A stretch of 64,000 bases of DNA from Aeromicrobium endophyticum (GCF_003586285.1 NZ_QUBR01000001.1:434001-498000), one strand, 5' to 3'. Positions 45,875 to 54,975 are shown, counted from the first letter of the stretch. Notes: generated by a model not told the origin, from the sequence alone. Program-made: numbers and translations.

Positions 45875-47137
45875 GTGAGCCATCCCGCCGTCGCCCCCCG
45901 GATCGGGCCCCTCGTGGTGCGATCGGCGCCGGTCGACGACCCCGGCGAGCTGCTCGCCCTGCTGCCGCCCGACGACGCCTTCGCGTGGGTGCACGGGGGC
46001 GACGGACTGGTCGGCTGGGGCCGCGCGACCGAGCTGCACACGGCGGGCGCCGACCGGTTCGCCGAGGCCTCCGCGTGGTGGCGCGAGCTGTCGTCGCGCG
46101 CCGTCATCCGCGACGAGGTCGACACCCCCGGCTCGGGCCTGGTCGCGTTCGGCTCCTTCACCTTCGCCGACGACGCCGACGGCAGCGTCCTCGTGGTGCC
46201 CGAGGTGGTCGTGGGTCGCCGCGACGGCGTCTCGTGGGTCACCGTGATCGGCACCGGCATCACCGCCCCGCCGCCCCTCGTGCCGGCCGCGCCGCCGCAG
46301 GTGCCGACGGGCGCGACGTTCGCCGACGGGCCGGTCGACGGCGACACGTGGCAGTCGCTCGTGGCCGAGGCCGTGCAGCGCATCCAGGCCGACGACCTCG
46401 ACAAGGTCGTGCTGGCCCGCGACCTCGTCGCCACGCTCGACGCGCCCCTCGACGTCCGCGCCCCTCTGGCCCGCCTCGCCGGCGGCTACCCCAGCTGCTG
46501 GACGTTCCACGTCGACGGCTTCTTCGGGTCGACGCCGGAGATGCTGGTGCGGCTCGAGCGCGGGCTCGTGACGTCCCGCGTGCTGGCCGGCACGATCCGG
46601 CGCACGGGCGACGACACGCACGACCTCGCCCTGGCCGGCTCGCTGGCCAGGTCGAGCAAGGACCTCGAGGAGCACGAGTACGCCGTGCGCTCGGTGGCCG
46701 ACGCCCTGGCGCCCCACTGCACCAACATGTTCGTGCCCGAGACGCCGTTCGTCCTGCACCTGCCCAACGTCATGCACCTGGCCACCGACGTCACCGGCGT
46801 CATGAAGGACGGCGCCAGTGCCCTGACGCTCGCCGCGTCGCTGCACCCGTCCGCGGCCGTGGGCGGCACCCCGACGCGCGAGGCCGTCCGCCTGATCGGC
46901 GAGATCGAGCGGCTCGACCGCGGACGCTATGCCGGGCCGGTGGGCTGGATCGATGCGCGCGGCGACGGCGAGTGGGGCATCGGGCTGCGATCGGCCCAGG
47001 TCGAGGACGACGGACGCACCGTGAGGCTGTTCGCCGGTTGCGGCATCGTCGCCGACTCGGTGCCCGCCGACGAGCTGGCCGAGTCGACCGCCAAGCTCAT
47101 CCCCGTCCGCGAGGCCCTGACGCCCCGCGAGATGTGA
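45875..47137 (+). CDS. menF: isochorismate synthase
   Basis: 420 residues of the chorismate-binding family. The C-terminal catalytic half shows LDKVVLARDLVA, SCWTFHVDGFFGSTPEMLVR, VLAGTIRRTG, SLHPSAAVGGTPTREA, GRYAGPVGWIDARGDGEWGIGLR and RLFAGCGIVADS. It converts chorismate to isochorismate, the first step to menaquinone (or to siderophores; the men genes nearby favour menaquinone). GTG start; TACGCT (45861-45866) eight bases upstream may be its -10, with no Shine-Dalgarno. Divergent from menG across 124 bases. Confidence 0.87.
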   Translation: MSHPAVAPRIGPLVVRSAPVDDPGELLALLPPDDAFAWVHGGDGLVGWGRATELHTAGADRFAEASAWWRELSSRAVIRDEVDTPGSGLVAFGSFTFADDADGSVLVVPEVVVGRRDGVSWVTVIGTGITAPPPLVPAAPPQVPTGATFADGPVDGDTWQSLVAEAVQRIQADDLDKVVLARDLVATLDAPLDVRAPLARLAGGYPSCWTFHVDGFFGSTPEMLVRLERGLVTSRVLAGTIRRTGDDTHDLALAGSLARSSKDLEEHEYAVRSVADALAPHCTNMFVPETPFVLHLPNVMHLATDVTGVMKDGASALTLAASLHPSAAVGGTPTREAVRLIGEIERLDRGRYAGPVGWIDARGDGEWGIGLRSAQVEDDGRTVRLFAGCGIVADSVPADELAESTAKLIPVREALTPREM

Positions 47138-47181
47138 CGCCCACGGCGTGACGAGCGCCCGTTGACGCCGTAGGCGTCACA
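47133..47181. terminator. bidirectional hairpin of the GTGACGCC family
   Basis: Arms 47133-47151 and 47163-47181 pair with two mismatches over an 11-base loop. It overlaps the menF stop and precedes the convergent gene. The arm sequence is shared with the hairpin at 3173-3223. Confidence 0.7.
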
Positions 47182-47194
47182 GATCGCGGGGACG

Positions 47195-47623
47195 TCAGCG
47201 GTAGACCGTGGCCTCGAGCGGACGGCCCATGATGCGGGCCGCCAGCAGGCGGTGCAGGCCGTCGAGGTGCCACCACCCGTTGCCCTCGTGCACCTCGTAG
47301 ACCTTGGCCGGCTTGATCGTCTCGCCCGCGTCGAGCTGGGTCAGGTAGTAGCTGACCTTCGCGACGCCGACGTGCTGCTGCGGGGTCATGACGACGGTGT
47401 GGGGTCGCAGCACCACCGCCTCGCCGGATGCCTTCGGCGACCGCTCGTCCTTCAGCTTGAGGGGCCCGGCGAAGACGACGGCCAGCCACAGGAGCCGGCG
47501 GGTGCCGATGACCGGCTCGCCGCCGCTCATGCGGAGGAACTCGTCGAGACGCTCCATCGAGTCGTCGTCGAGGTCGGTCGGCGGGGCGGCCAGCTTGGGG
47601 CCGAGCCTCGGCAGACGGACCAC
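47195..47623 (-). CDS. ParB/Srx-fold-like protein, function unknown
   Basis: 142 residues. The C-terminal segment VSYYLTQLDAGETIKPAKVYEVHEG then WWHLDGLHRLLAARIMGRP resembles the ParB/sulfiredoxin nucleotide-binding fold, in which an index value near a DG-H-R motif binds a nucleotide. There is no DNA-binding domain, so it is not a chromosome-partition ParB. GAGG lies five bases before GTG 47623. It follows the SGNH hydrolase gene by seven bases and is probably cotranscribed with it. Confidence 0.65.
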   Translation of the reverse strand: MVRLPRLGPKLAAPPTDLDDDSMERLDEFLRMSGGEPVIGTRRLLWLAVVFAGPLKLKDERSPKASGEAVVLRPHTVVMTPQQHVGVAKVSYYLTQLDAGETIKPAKVYEVHEGNGWWHLDGLHRLLAARIMGRPLEATVYR

Positions 47624-47630
47624 GGCGACC

Positions 47631-48392
47631 TCAGGCGCTGGCGACCGGCGCGAGCGTCGGCCACCGCGGCGAGAGCCCGTCGCCCGACGACGTGCCGGAG
47701 AGCCGCCGCTTGACCCACGGACCGGCGTGGGTGCGCGCCCACTCGAGGTTGGCGGCGCGCCGGTCGGCCGCCGACAGCACGGGTCGCTCGTCGAGCGGCA
47801 GCGGCTCGAGGTCGTGCGCGACGCCCAGGGTGTCGAGCACCGCCATCGCCATGCGCTGGTGCCCCGCCGCCGACAGGTGCATGCGGTCGCCGTCCCACAG
47901 GCGGTCGTCGCGGTAGTCGCGCAGCCGCCAGAAGTCGACGATCGTCGCGCCGTGGCGGTCGGCGACCTCGCGCACCAGCTCGTTGTAGATGGCGAACCGG
48001 CCCCGCAGCGCCCCGAAGACCGGCGAGCCACCGGGGTCGTACGCCGTGAACACGACGACCTGTGCGCCCGAGGACGCGAGCCGTCCGATCGCGGCGTCGT
48101 AGGCCTCGACCATGCCGTCGATGTCGACCCGCGGACGCAGGACGTCGTTGGCTCCGGCGTAGACCGTCACGAGATCGGGCGCCATCTGGGTGGCCGGCTC
48201 GATCTGCTCGGCGATGATCTGTCGCAGCTTGCGGCCACGGATCGCCAGGTTGGCGTAGGCGAAGTCGTCGCCCGCCAGCTGCGCGGCGACCCGGTCGGCC
48301 CAGCCGCGGACGCCGTTGGGGCGGGAGGCGTCGGGGTCGCCGACCCCTTCGGTGAACGAGTCGCCGAGGGCGACGAAGCGGTGGTACGTCAC
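47631..48392 (-). CDS. SGNH/GDSL-family hydrolase
   Basis: 253 residues. Block I FVALGDSFTEGVGDP has the nucleophile Ser12, block III is VYAGANDVLRP and block V DRMHLSAAGHQRMA provides the Asp-His pair. No signal peptide, so it is probably cytoplasmic. An esterase or lipase of unknown substrate. GTG 48392 has TAGGCT (48399-48404 on the minus strand) six bases upstream, so a leaderless start is likely. Confidence 0.87.
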   Translation of the reverse strand: MTYHRFVALGDSFTEGVGDPDASRPNGVRGWADRVAAQLAGDDFAYANLAIRGRKLRQIIAEQIEPATQMAPDLVTVYAGANDVLRPRVDIDGMVEAYDAAIGRLASSGAQVVVFTAYDPGGSPVFGALRGRFAIYNELVREVADRHGATIVDFWRLRDYRDDRLWDGDRMHLSAAGHQRMAMAVLDTLGVAHDLEPLPLDERPVLSAADRRAANLEWARTHAGPWVKRRLSGTSSGDGLSPRWPTLAPVASA

Positions 48393-48408
48393 GGCGCCAG
48401 CCTAGCCC

Positions 48409-51306
48409 TCAGTCGTCGAGCAGGCCCCGGCGACGAGCGATGGCCGCCGCCTCGGTACGGCCCGCGGCACCGAGCTTGGCCAGGATGTTGGAGACGTGCA
48501 CCGAGACGGTCTTGGTGCTGATGAACAGGCGGGCACCGATCTCGCCGTTGCTGAGCCCGGTGGCGACCTGCTGCAGCACCTCGCGCTCGCGCGGGGTCAG
48601 GTCGACGTCGGCACGCGCGGCGCGCGGGGCCCGGGGCGACAGCCGGTCGAGCTCGGCCAGCAGCGGACGCGCACCCAGCCGCGCGGCCACCTCACGGGCC
48701 TCGGCCACCAGCTCCGCGCCCTCCGTCTCGTCGCCGGAGGTGAGCAGCACCGCCGCGAGCCGTGCGGAGCACCGAGCGGTCTCGTAGGGGTCGTCGAGCC
48801 CGACGAACCCGTCACGCGCACCGCGCCACAGACCGGCCAGCTCGCCGGCGTCGGTCACGCCGTCAGAGCTCAACCACGTGAGGCGCGCCGCCTCGGCCAG
48901 GGCGCGACGGTGCCAGGCCTGACCCTCGGGGCCCAGCGGCTGGGTGGCCGCGACCGCGCGCTCGACGCCGTCGACCAGGCCCGGCAGCTGCTGCACGAGA
49001 TCGTGCTGCGCGGCCCGGTCGAGACCGGGCGCGGCGGTTGCATACTGACCGATCAGCAGCGCGGCCAGCCGGATGCGTGCCGCGAAGTCGGTGTCGTCCC
49101 ACGACCGCACGTGCAGGTCGACGAGGTCGTCGTGGTGCCGGCGCGCTGCGGCGAGGTCGCCGGCGACCCCGGCCAGCTCGATCAGCGCCGACGTGCCGTG
49201 GATGGCCGAGGCCTGGTCGTGCCGCCACAGCGCACGCTGCGGCAGCGTCCGCTCGATCTGCGCGGTGTCGCCGCGGCCCGCCGGCACCAGCAGCGAGACG
49301 GCCGTCAGGTAGGCCTCGAACTCCGGCGGTGCGCCGTCGCGGACGTCGCACAGCTGCAGCGCCTCGTGCCACCGACCACGCATGTAGGCGATGAGGGCGC
49401 CGAAGAAGCGTCCGTCGAAGCCGTACGGCCCCCACGACCACCCTGTCTGGGCCGCTCGCCGCATGCCCTCGTCGAAGGCCGCGGCCGCGGCGTCGAGCTC
49501 GCCGGCGTTGAAGTGCACGAAGGCCATCTGGTTGAGCCCGCGCAGCTCGCCCAGCACGTGGCCCGACGCCCGCGAGGCGTCGACGAGCTCGCGGAACGCC
49601 GTCATGGTCTGCCCCGGGTCGTCGCCGGAACGGGCCGTGAGGCGCGTGACGGTGGCCTTGGCGTCGAAGATGACGGACTGCGCCTCGACGGTCTCGCCGA
49701 TCTGCAGCGCACGCTCGCCCCACTGGGCGGCCTCGCGGTCGCGACGCCGGTTGGCCAGCACGCGCGCTCGGAGCGCGGCCACCTCGCCGCGCAGCACCGT
49801 CGGCTCGTCGGGCACGACCTCGGCCGCCTGGACGCTGGCCTGCTCCGCCTCGGCGTCGAGGTTGGCGAAGTAGCACGTGTTGCCGATCGCGACCAGCAGC
49901 CGGCCGTGGCAGTCGCGGTGGACGTCGGTCGCCAGGCCCGACAGGTGGTCGCGCAGCAGACCGAGGGCGCGCATGAGCTGGCCGGACGTGACGAGGGCGT
50001 TGGCGGCGTCGATGACCAGGTCGATCTCGTCGGTGCCGGGCGGGGCCGCGTCGACCAGCTCGATCGCCCGCTCGTAGTGCTGCGCGGCCTCGTCGTAGCC
50101 CGCGACAAGTCCGGCTGCCTCGGCGGCGCGCACCGTGGCCGTGAAGGCGGTCTCGCGCTGGCCCGCCGCCAGGGCGTGACGGGCGACGGTCGCCGGCGGG
50201 GCGTCGTCGTCGAGGGCGGCGAGGAAGGCGGCATGGATGCGGCGGCGCTCGCCCGGCAGCAGGTCGTCGCGCAGCGCCTCGCCGAGCAGCGCGTGCCGGA
50301 ACACGTAGTCGTCGGAGCCGCTGCGCCTGAGCACCTTGTGGTCGACGGCCGTGACGAGCGCGGCGTCGAGCTCGTCGTCGGAGAGCCCGGCCGCGGCGGC
50401 CAGGGCGGCGAAGCCCTCGCGACCGTCGGTGACCGACGCTGCGCGCACCAGGCGGCGGGCCGGCTCGTCGAGCCGGTCGAGCCGCACCAGCAGCAGGTCG
50501 CTGAGCGTCTCGGGCAGCGACGACCGGTGGTCGTCGAGCCCGGCGTCGAGCAGCTCTTCGACGAAGAAGGCGTTTCCGCCGGCGCGCTGCACGACCGCGC
50601 GGAGCGCCTCGGCCGGCAGCTCGTGCTCAGCGCGCACCCGGGCGAGGTCGACGACGTCGGCATCGGCGAGCGGCTCGAGCTCGAGACGGCGCACACGGGG
50701 CAGCCGCACCCACTCGGCCAGCGCCTCGCGCAGCGGGTGGCGACGGTGCAGGTCGTCGGCCCGGTAGCTGACGACGACGTGCACCGCGCCGGTGAAGCCC
50801 TGGGCCAGCACGTAGCGGATCAGGTGGCGCGTCGACGCGTCGGCCCAGTGCGCGTCCTCGATGACCAGCAGCACCGGACGGTCGGCGGACAACGAGTCGA
50901 GCGCCGCGACCACCGATGCGAACAGCTCAGCCCGCTCGACACCCGGACCCGGTGCCGCGGACGGCCAGGGCAGCAGCGGCCCGAGCGCCGGGAACCGCTC
51001 GGCCAGGACGTCGCGCTCGTCGTCGGACAGGCTCGAGAACGCCTCGGCGAAGGGTTGGTACGGCAGGGCGCTGTCGCCGAGGTCGAGGCAGTGGCCGGCC
51101 ATGACCCGGTGCCCCGCCGTGCGGGCGGAGGCGCTGAGCTCGCGCAGCAGACGGGTCTTGCCGATGCCGGCATCGCCCCCCAGCAGCACGACGTCGCGGG
51201 CCTCGGGCGCGGTGACCCCGGCCAGCCCCAGCAGCTGGTAGAGCTCGTCGTCGCGCCCGACGAGTCGCGTCGACGGTGCCCGGTGGTTGCCCATGGCGTC
51301 CATCAT
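48409..51306 (-). CDS. large ATPase LuxR-type (LAL) transcriptional regulator
   Basis: About 965 residues. After RLVGRDDELYQLLG comes the Walker A motif LLGGDAGIGKTRLLREL (about 43-55), then VLLVIEDAHWADASTRHLIRY (Walker B) and VVSYRADDLHRRHPL. A long helical TPR-like region spans about 400-880. The C-terminal LuxR HTH is DLTPREREVLQQVATGLSNGEIGARLFISTKTVSVHVSNILAKLG. This is the MalT/LAL domain order, in which a signal bound by the middle part frees the HTH. The target is unknown. GAGG eight bases upstream of ATG 51306; nearby Met codons at 51303 and 51294 are alternatives. Confidence 0.9.
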   Translation of the reverse strand: MMDAMGNHRAPSTRLVGRDDELYQLLGLAGVTAPEARDVVLLGGDAGIGKTRLLRELSASARTAGHRVMAGHCLDLGDSALPYQPFAEAFSSLSDDERDVLAERFPALGPLLPWPSAAPGPGVERAELFASVVAALDSLSADRPVLLVIEDAHWADASTRHLIRYVLAQGFTGAVHVVVSYRADDLHRRHPLREALAEWVRLPRVRRLELEPLADADVVDLARVRAEHELPAEALRAVVQRAGGNAFFVEELLDAGLDDHRSSLPETLSDLLLVRLDRLDEPARRLVRAASVTDGREGFAALAAAAGLSDDELDAALVTAVDHKVLRRSGSDDYVFRHALLGEALRDDLLPGERRRIHAAFLAALDDDAPPATVARHALAAGQRETAFTATVRAAEAAGLVAGYDEAAQHYERAIELVDAAPPGTDEIDLVIDAANALVTSGQLMRALGLLRDHLSGLATDVHRDCHGRLLVAIGNTCYFANLDAEAEQASVQAAEVVPDEPTVLRGEVAALRARVLANRRRDREAAQWGERALQIGETVEAQSVIFDAKATVTRLTARSGDDPGQTMTAFRELVDASRASGHVLGELRGLNQMAFVHFNAGELDAAAAAFDEGMRRAAQTGWSWGPYGFDGRFFGALIAYMRGRWHEALQLCDVRDGAPPEFEAYLTAVSLLVPAGRGDTAQIERTLPQRALWRHDQASAIHGTSALIELAGVAGDLAAARRHHDDLVDLHVRSWDDTDFAARIRLAALLIGQYATAAPGLDRAAQHDLVQQLPGLVDGVERAVAATQPLGPEGQAWHRRALAEAARLTWLSSDGVTDAGELAGLWRGARDGFVGLDDPYETARCSARLAAVLLTSGDETEGAELVAEAREVAARLGARPLLAELDRLSPRAPRAARADVDLTPREREVLQQVATGLSNGEIGARLFISTKTVSVHVSNILAKLGAAGRTEAAAIARRRGLLDD

Positions 51307-51338
51307 GGCCGACGCCTCGGACGGTGCTGGCACCGTCG

Positions 51339-51512
51339 TCACGCGTGGACGGCCCGGCCCGTCGCCCACGCCGCCAGACGCAGGACGATGCCGCGGCGGC
51401 CGCGGCGTCGACGGGCCCCGAGGGCCGGGGCGCGGGCCGCCTGGGCGGCGCGTGCCTCGGCCAGGCGACGACTGGTCTCGAGCGTCACGAACGACAGCGG
51501 ATCGATGATCAT
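51339..51512 (-). CDS. small basic protein of unknown function (tentative)
   Basis: 57 residues starting MIIDPLSFVTLETSRRLAEARAAQ and ending in an Arg-rich segment (GARRRRGRRGIVLRLAAWATG). It lies 32 bases before the LuxR-type gene on the same strand. Codon use looks like coding DNA in this frame, but there is no strong ribosome-binding site, only GGGG, and no family I recognise. Confidence 0.4.
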   Translation of the reverse strand: MIIDPLSFVTLETSRRLAEARAAQAARAPALGARRRRGRRGIVLRLAAWATGRAVHA

Positions 51513-51581
51513 GACCCCACGGTCGTGGCCTGAGGTGGCGCGCCACATCGGCCGATCCACCTAGATGTCGCAGGCCCTACC

Positions 51582-52328
51582 TCAGACGCCGAGCGCAGCC
51601 AGCCACTCGTCGAACGTCCGGCGACCGTGGTCGGCGCCGGCCCCGGTCAGGAGGGAGCCGTCGCGCATCGCCCTGCCGAACGCGCCCGGGAGGGGAACCT
51701 GCACGACGGGTCCCCGCGACCCGATGCGTCGCGCATAGGCCCGCACCATGTCGACCATCCGCTTCTCCTGCGGACCGCCGAGGTCTGCCACGCGTCCCGA
51801 GGGACCCGCCTCGACCAGCTCGACGAGCCGCTCGGCCACCTCGCGCGCCGCGACCGGCTGAGAGCGCATCCGCGGCACCAGGGTGACCGGCCCGACGGTG
51901 ACGCCGCCGTGGATCTGCTGCGCGAACTCGTGGAACTGGGTCGCTCGCAGGATCGTCCACGGGATGACGCCCTCGGCGACCAGACGCTCCTGCAGCACCT
52001 TGCCGGCGTAGTAGGCCTCGGGCGCCGCGTCGATGCCGACGATCGACAGCGCGACGTGGTGGCCGACGGACGCTCGCTGCTCGGCCTCGAGCAAGCCGCG
52101 GGTGACCGAGGCGAAGAACTCCTCGGACGCCGCGGAGTCGCGGGTCTGCACCGAGGCGACGTCCACGACCGCGTCGGCCCCACGGACGCCTGCGGCCACT
52201 CCCTCGCCCGAGACGAGGTCGACGCCCTCCGACCGGCTCAGCACCACCGTCTCGTGCCCGCGCTCGCGGGCCACCTCGACGACGTGACGGCCGACCGTGC
52301 CGGTCCCACCGGCCACCGCGATCCTCAT
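51582..52328 (-). CDS. NmrA-like NAD(P)-binding protein, partner of the ECF41 sigma factor
   Basis: 248 residues of the atypical SDR/NmrA group: RIAVAGGTGTVGRHVVEVARERGH at the start, then VVDVASVQT, ALSIVGIDAAPEAYYAGKVLQE and PWTILRATQFHEFAQQ. The YxxxK-like YYAGK is present. Genes for such oxidoreductase/epimerase proteins (COE) are the usual neighbours and targets of ECF41 sigma factors, and one lies 70 bases upstream. AGGAG six bases before the ATG. The enzymatic activity is unknown. Confidence 0.85.
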   Translation of the reverse strand: MRIAVAGGTGTVGRHVVEVARERGHETVVLSRSEGVDLVSGEGVAAGVRGADAVVDVASVQTRDSAASEEFFASVTRGLLEAEQRASVGHHVALSIVGIDAAPEAYYAGKVLQERLVAEGVIPWTILRATQFHEFAQQIHGGVTVGPVTLVPRMRSQPVAAREVAERLVELVEAGPSGRVADLGGPQEKRMVDMVRAYARRIGSRGPVVQVPLPGAFGRAMRDGSLLTGAGADHGRRTFDEWLAALGV

Positions 52329-52398
52329 GGAAGTCTCCTGTTCCGTGGGCGCTCCCTGCGCCCTCACCCTCCTGACGACACAGCCGCCCGAGACGTGA

Positions 52399-53295
52399 TC
52401 ACGACCAGAGGCGCAGCTTGTCGGGGTTCATGACGAGCCACAGCTCGGATGCCCGGCCGTCGACGACCTCGACCGACGCGACGCCCACCAAGGCGCTGCT
52501 GTCGCGCAGCACCACGCCCGGTCGTCCGCTGACCTCGGCCGGCTCGAGCACCAGCCCCGGACGCTTCGCGAGGATGCCGGCCAGGAACCGCAGCACACGG
52601 TCGGCACCGCGCACCGGTCGGCGGGCCGCGCTGACCCGGCCGCCACCGTCGCTGACGGCCACCACGTCGTCGGCGAGCAGCGCGGCGAGGCTCGCGACGT
52701 CACCGGTCCGGCAGGCCAGCACCAACGCGTCGACCAGGCGCCGGTGCTCGGCGGCCGGCGAGGCTCGCCGTCGCCGCGCGGCCACGTCACGACGGGCGCT
52801 CGCGGCCAGCTGGCGAGCCGCCTCGGGCGTGCTGCCAGTGACCTCGGCGACCTCGGCGAAGGGCACCGCGAAGACGTCGTGCAGCACATAGCTGACCCGC
52901 GCGGCCGGGGTGAGGGCGTCGAGCACGACCTGCACCGCGGTGTGGACCGACTCGTCCCACACCGCCTGCTCGGGCGGGTCGAGGACGAGGGCCGACCCGG
53001 CCACCGCGTCGTGGGGCAGCGGCTCGGGCAACCACTCCCCCACGTACGCCTCGCGGCGGTGGCGCGCCGAGCCCAGCACGTCGAGGCACACGCGCGAGAC
53101 GACGGTCGTGAGCCACGCGAGCGGGACGTCGACGGCGTCCCGCTCGGCCTGGCTGAGTCGGTACCAGCGCAGCAGCGCCTCCTGCACGGCGTCCTCGGCA
53201 TCGGCCGACGAGCCGAGCACCCTGACCGCGACGCCCAGCAGACGTCGCCGCACCTGGGCGTCGGCCGCCACGTCGGCGGGATCCTGCAGGATCAC
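52399..53295 (-). CDS. ECF41-group sigma factor with SnoaL-like C-terminal domain
   Basis: 298 residues, longer than a simple ECF factor. Region 2 includes GSSADAEDAVQEALLRWYR; the linker has the ECF41 motif WLPEPL (about 88-93); region 4 covers SYVLHDVFAVPFAEVAEVTGSTPEAARQLAASARR. A SnoaL-like extension contains DGGGR (216-220), the conserved ECF41 motif that tunes activity in place of a separate anti-sigma factor. No anti-sigma gene is adjacent, as expected for ECF41. GTG start with TAGGGT (53302-53307 on the minus strand) six bases upstream: leaderless. Confidence 0.92.
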   Translation of the reverse strand: MILQDPADVAADAQVRRRLLGVAVRVLGSSADAEDAVQEALLRWYRLSQAERDAVDVPLAWLTTVVSRVCLDVLGSARHRREAYVGEWLPEPLPHDAVAGSALVLDPPEQAVWDESVHTAVQVVLDALTPAARVSYVLHDVFAVPFAEVAEVTGSTPEAARQLAASARRDVAARRRRASPAAEHRRLVDALVLACRTGDVASLAALLADDVVAVSDGGGRVSAARRPVRGADRVLRFLAGILAKRPGLVLEPAEVSGRPGVVLRDSSALVGVASVEVVDGRASELWLVMNPDKLRLWS

Positions 53296-53315
53296 CCCCG
53301 CACCCTACGGCCCCC

Positions 53316-53457
53316 CGGGCCGAGCGAGCGCAGCGAGCGACGACAGGGTCCCAACCATGGGCCGAGCGAGCGCAGCGAGCGACGGCAGGCGCCCGGGCGA
53401 AGCCCGGCCGCCTGCGAGGCACGAGCAGCGGGAGGCCCGAGGCACGAGGGCCGCGGC
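53316..53457. repeat. dispersed intergenic repeat, copy 3 (core doubled)
   Basis: The core GGGCCGAGCGAGCGCAGCGA occurs twice here (about 53318 and 53360), the second followed by the full element with its GCGCCCGGGCGAAGCCCGGC stem. The copy ends at the stop codon of the aldehyde dehydrogenase gene. Confidence 0.7.
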
Positions 53458-54975
53458 CTACTTCAGCGTCTGCTTGCCGCCGTGCAGCAGCGTCATCAGC
53501 TGGGCGACGCGGCCGTCCTCCTTGGCCGTGCGCTCGAACGACGTCAGCATCATGACGGGCTTGAACTTCTGCCGGGTGATGGCCTTGGCGTAGGTGAACT
53601 CCTTGAGCCCGTCGGGGCCGTGGATGCGTCCGAAGCCCGACTGGCCCACGCCGCCGAACGGGAGCGTCGGCACGCCGGCGAAGGCGATGACGGAGTTGAC
53701 CGACGTCATGCCCGAGCGGATGCGGCGGGCGATCTGCATGCCCTGCTTCTTGGAGAACACCGCACCGGCGAGGCCGTACGACGTCGCGTTGGTCAGCTCG
53801 ACCGCCTCGTCCATGCTCGAGACCGGGTTGATCGCGAGCGTCGGGCCGAAGGTCTCCTCGGTGATCTCGGTCGAGGTCTCGGGCACGTGGGTCAGGATCG
53901 TGGGCTGCACGAACCGCTCGCCGACGGCGTCCGATCCGCCGAGCGCGACGTGGGCACCCTTCTCGATGGCGTCGTCGATGTGGCTCTGGATGATCTTCAG
54001 CTGCGACGGCATCGTGATGGGGCCGATCTTGGCTCCCTCGTCGGCGCCGGCCCGCAGGCCCTTCGCCTGATCGAGGATCTCGATCATGAACGAGTCGAAG
54101 ACCTTCTCGTGGACGTAGACGCGCTCGGTGCCGATGCAGGTCTGACCGGCGTTGGACATGCCTCCCCACAGGGCGGCCTCGGCGGCCTTGGCGATGTCGG
54201 CGTCCTCGTCGACGATCAGCGAGTCCTTGCCGCCGGCCTCGATGATGACGGGCGTCAGGTTCTCGGCGCAGGCGGCCATGACCTTCTTGCCGGTGGCTCC
54301 CGACCCCGTGAACGCGAGCTTGTCGACGGCAGCGGTGCACAGCGCGTTGCCCGTCTCGCCGAGGCCCGTGACGACCTGCAGCACCGGACGTCCGTGGACG
54401 ACCTCGGTGAAGGTGTCGGCGAGCCACTGGCCGACGCCTGGCGTGTACTCGCTGGGCTTGAACACCACGGTGTTGCCGGCGGCGAGGGCGTAGGCGATCG
54501 AGCCCATGGGCGTGAAGACCGGGTAGTTCCAGGGTCCGATGACGCCGACGACGCCGAGCGGCTTGTACTCGACGGTCGAGGCCTGGTTGGCCATCAGCAG
54601 GCCCGACTTGACCTTGCTCGGTCCGAGCACCTTCTTGGCGTTCTTGGCCGCCCACGCGACGTGGTCGATCGCCAGGATGATCTCGAGCTGGGCGTCGCCG
54701 TGCGGCTTGCCGTTCTCACGGTGCGACAGGTCGGCCAGCTGGGCGATGCGGCGGGTGATGACGCTGCGCCACGTCAGCAGGTGCTCGGCGCGCTCGTCGA
54801 AGCTCAGCGAGCCCCACCAGGCGGCCGCCTCGCGCGCGCGGGCCACGGCGGCGTCGACCTCGGCCTTGGACCTGACGGCGTGCGTGCCGACGAGGTCGCC
54901 GTTGGCGGGGTTGAAGGAGTCGAACGTCTCGACCGGCGCATCCGTGGCGGCGGTCGGCTCCAGCGTTGCGGTCAT
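53458..54975 (-). CDS. aldehyde dehydrogenase family protein
   Basis: 505 residues. Catalytic features are GPWNYPVFTP (Asn), PVIIEAGGKDSLIV (Glu) and SNAGQTCIGTERV (Cys). Compared with the ALDH at 5995-7440 it has the EAGGKD rather than ELGGK form and a C-terminal extension (RQKFKPVMMLTSFERTAKEDG). It lies 63 bases after a GMC oxidoreductase gene on the same strand, so the pair could oxidise an alcohol through the aldehyde to an acid. AGGAG before ATG 54975. The substrate is unknown. Confidence 0.87.
   Translation of the reverse strand: MTATLEPTAATDAPVETFDSFNPANGDLVGTHAVRSKAEVDAAVARAREAAAWWGSLSFDERAEHLLTWRSVITRRIAQLADLSHRENGKPHGDAQLEIILAIDHVAWAAKNAKKVLGPSKVKSGLLMANQASTVEYKPLGVVGVIGPWNYPVFTPMGSIAYALAAGNTVVFKPSEYTPGVGQWLADTFTEVVHGRPVLQVVTGLGETGNALCTAAVDKLAFTGSGATGKKVMAACAENLTPVIIEAGGKDSLIVDEDADIAKAAEAALWGGMSNAGQTCIGTERVYVHEKVFDSFMIEILDQAKGLRAGADEGAKIGPITMPSQLKIIQSHIDDAIEKGAHVALGGSDAVGERFVQPTILTHVPETSTEITEETFGPTLAINPVSSMDEAVELTNATSYGLAGAVFSKKQGMQIARRIRSGMTSVNSVIAFAGVPTLPFGGVGQSGFGRIHGPDGLKEFTYAKAITRQKFKPVMMLTSFERTAKEDGRVAQLMTLLHGGKQTLK

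Noticed and set aside
47195..47623. Chromosome-partition ParB
   Set aside because: 142 residues, no helix-turn-helix or dimer domain and no parA nearby; only the fold resembles ParB/Srx.
53316..53457. Insertion sequence remnant
   Set aside because: No transposase-like ORF, no terminal repeats or target duplication seen; better described as a small intergenic repeat.
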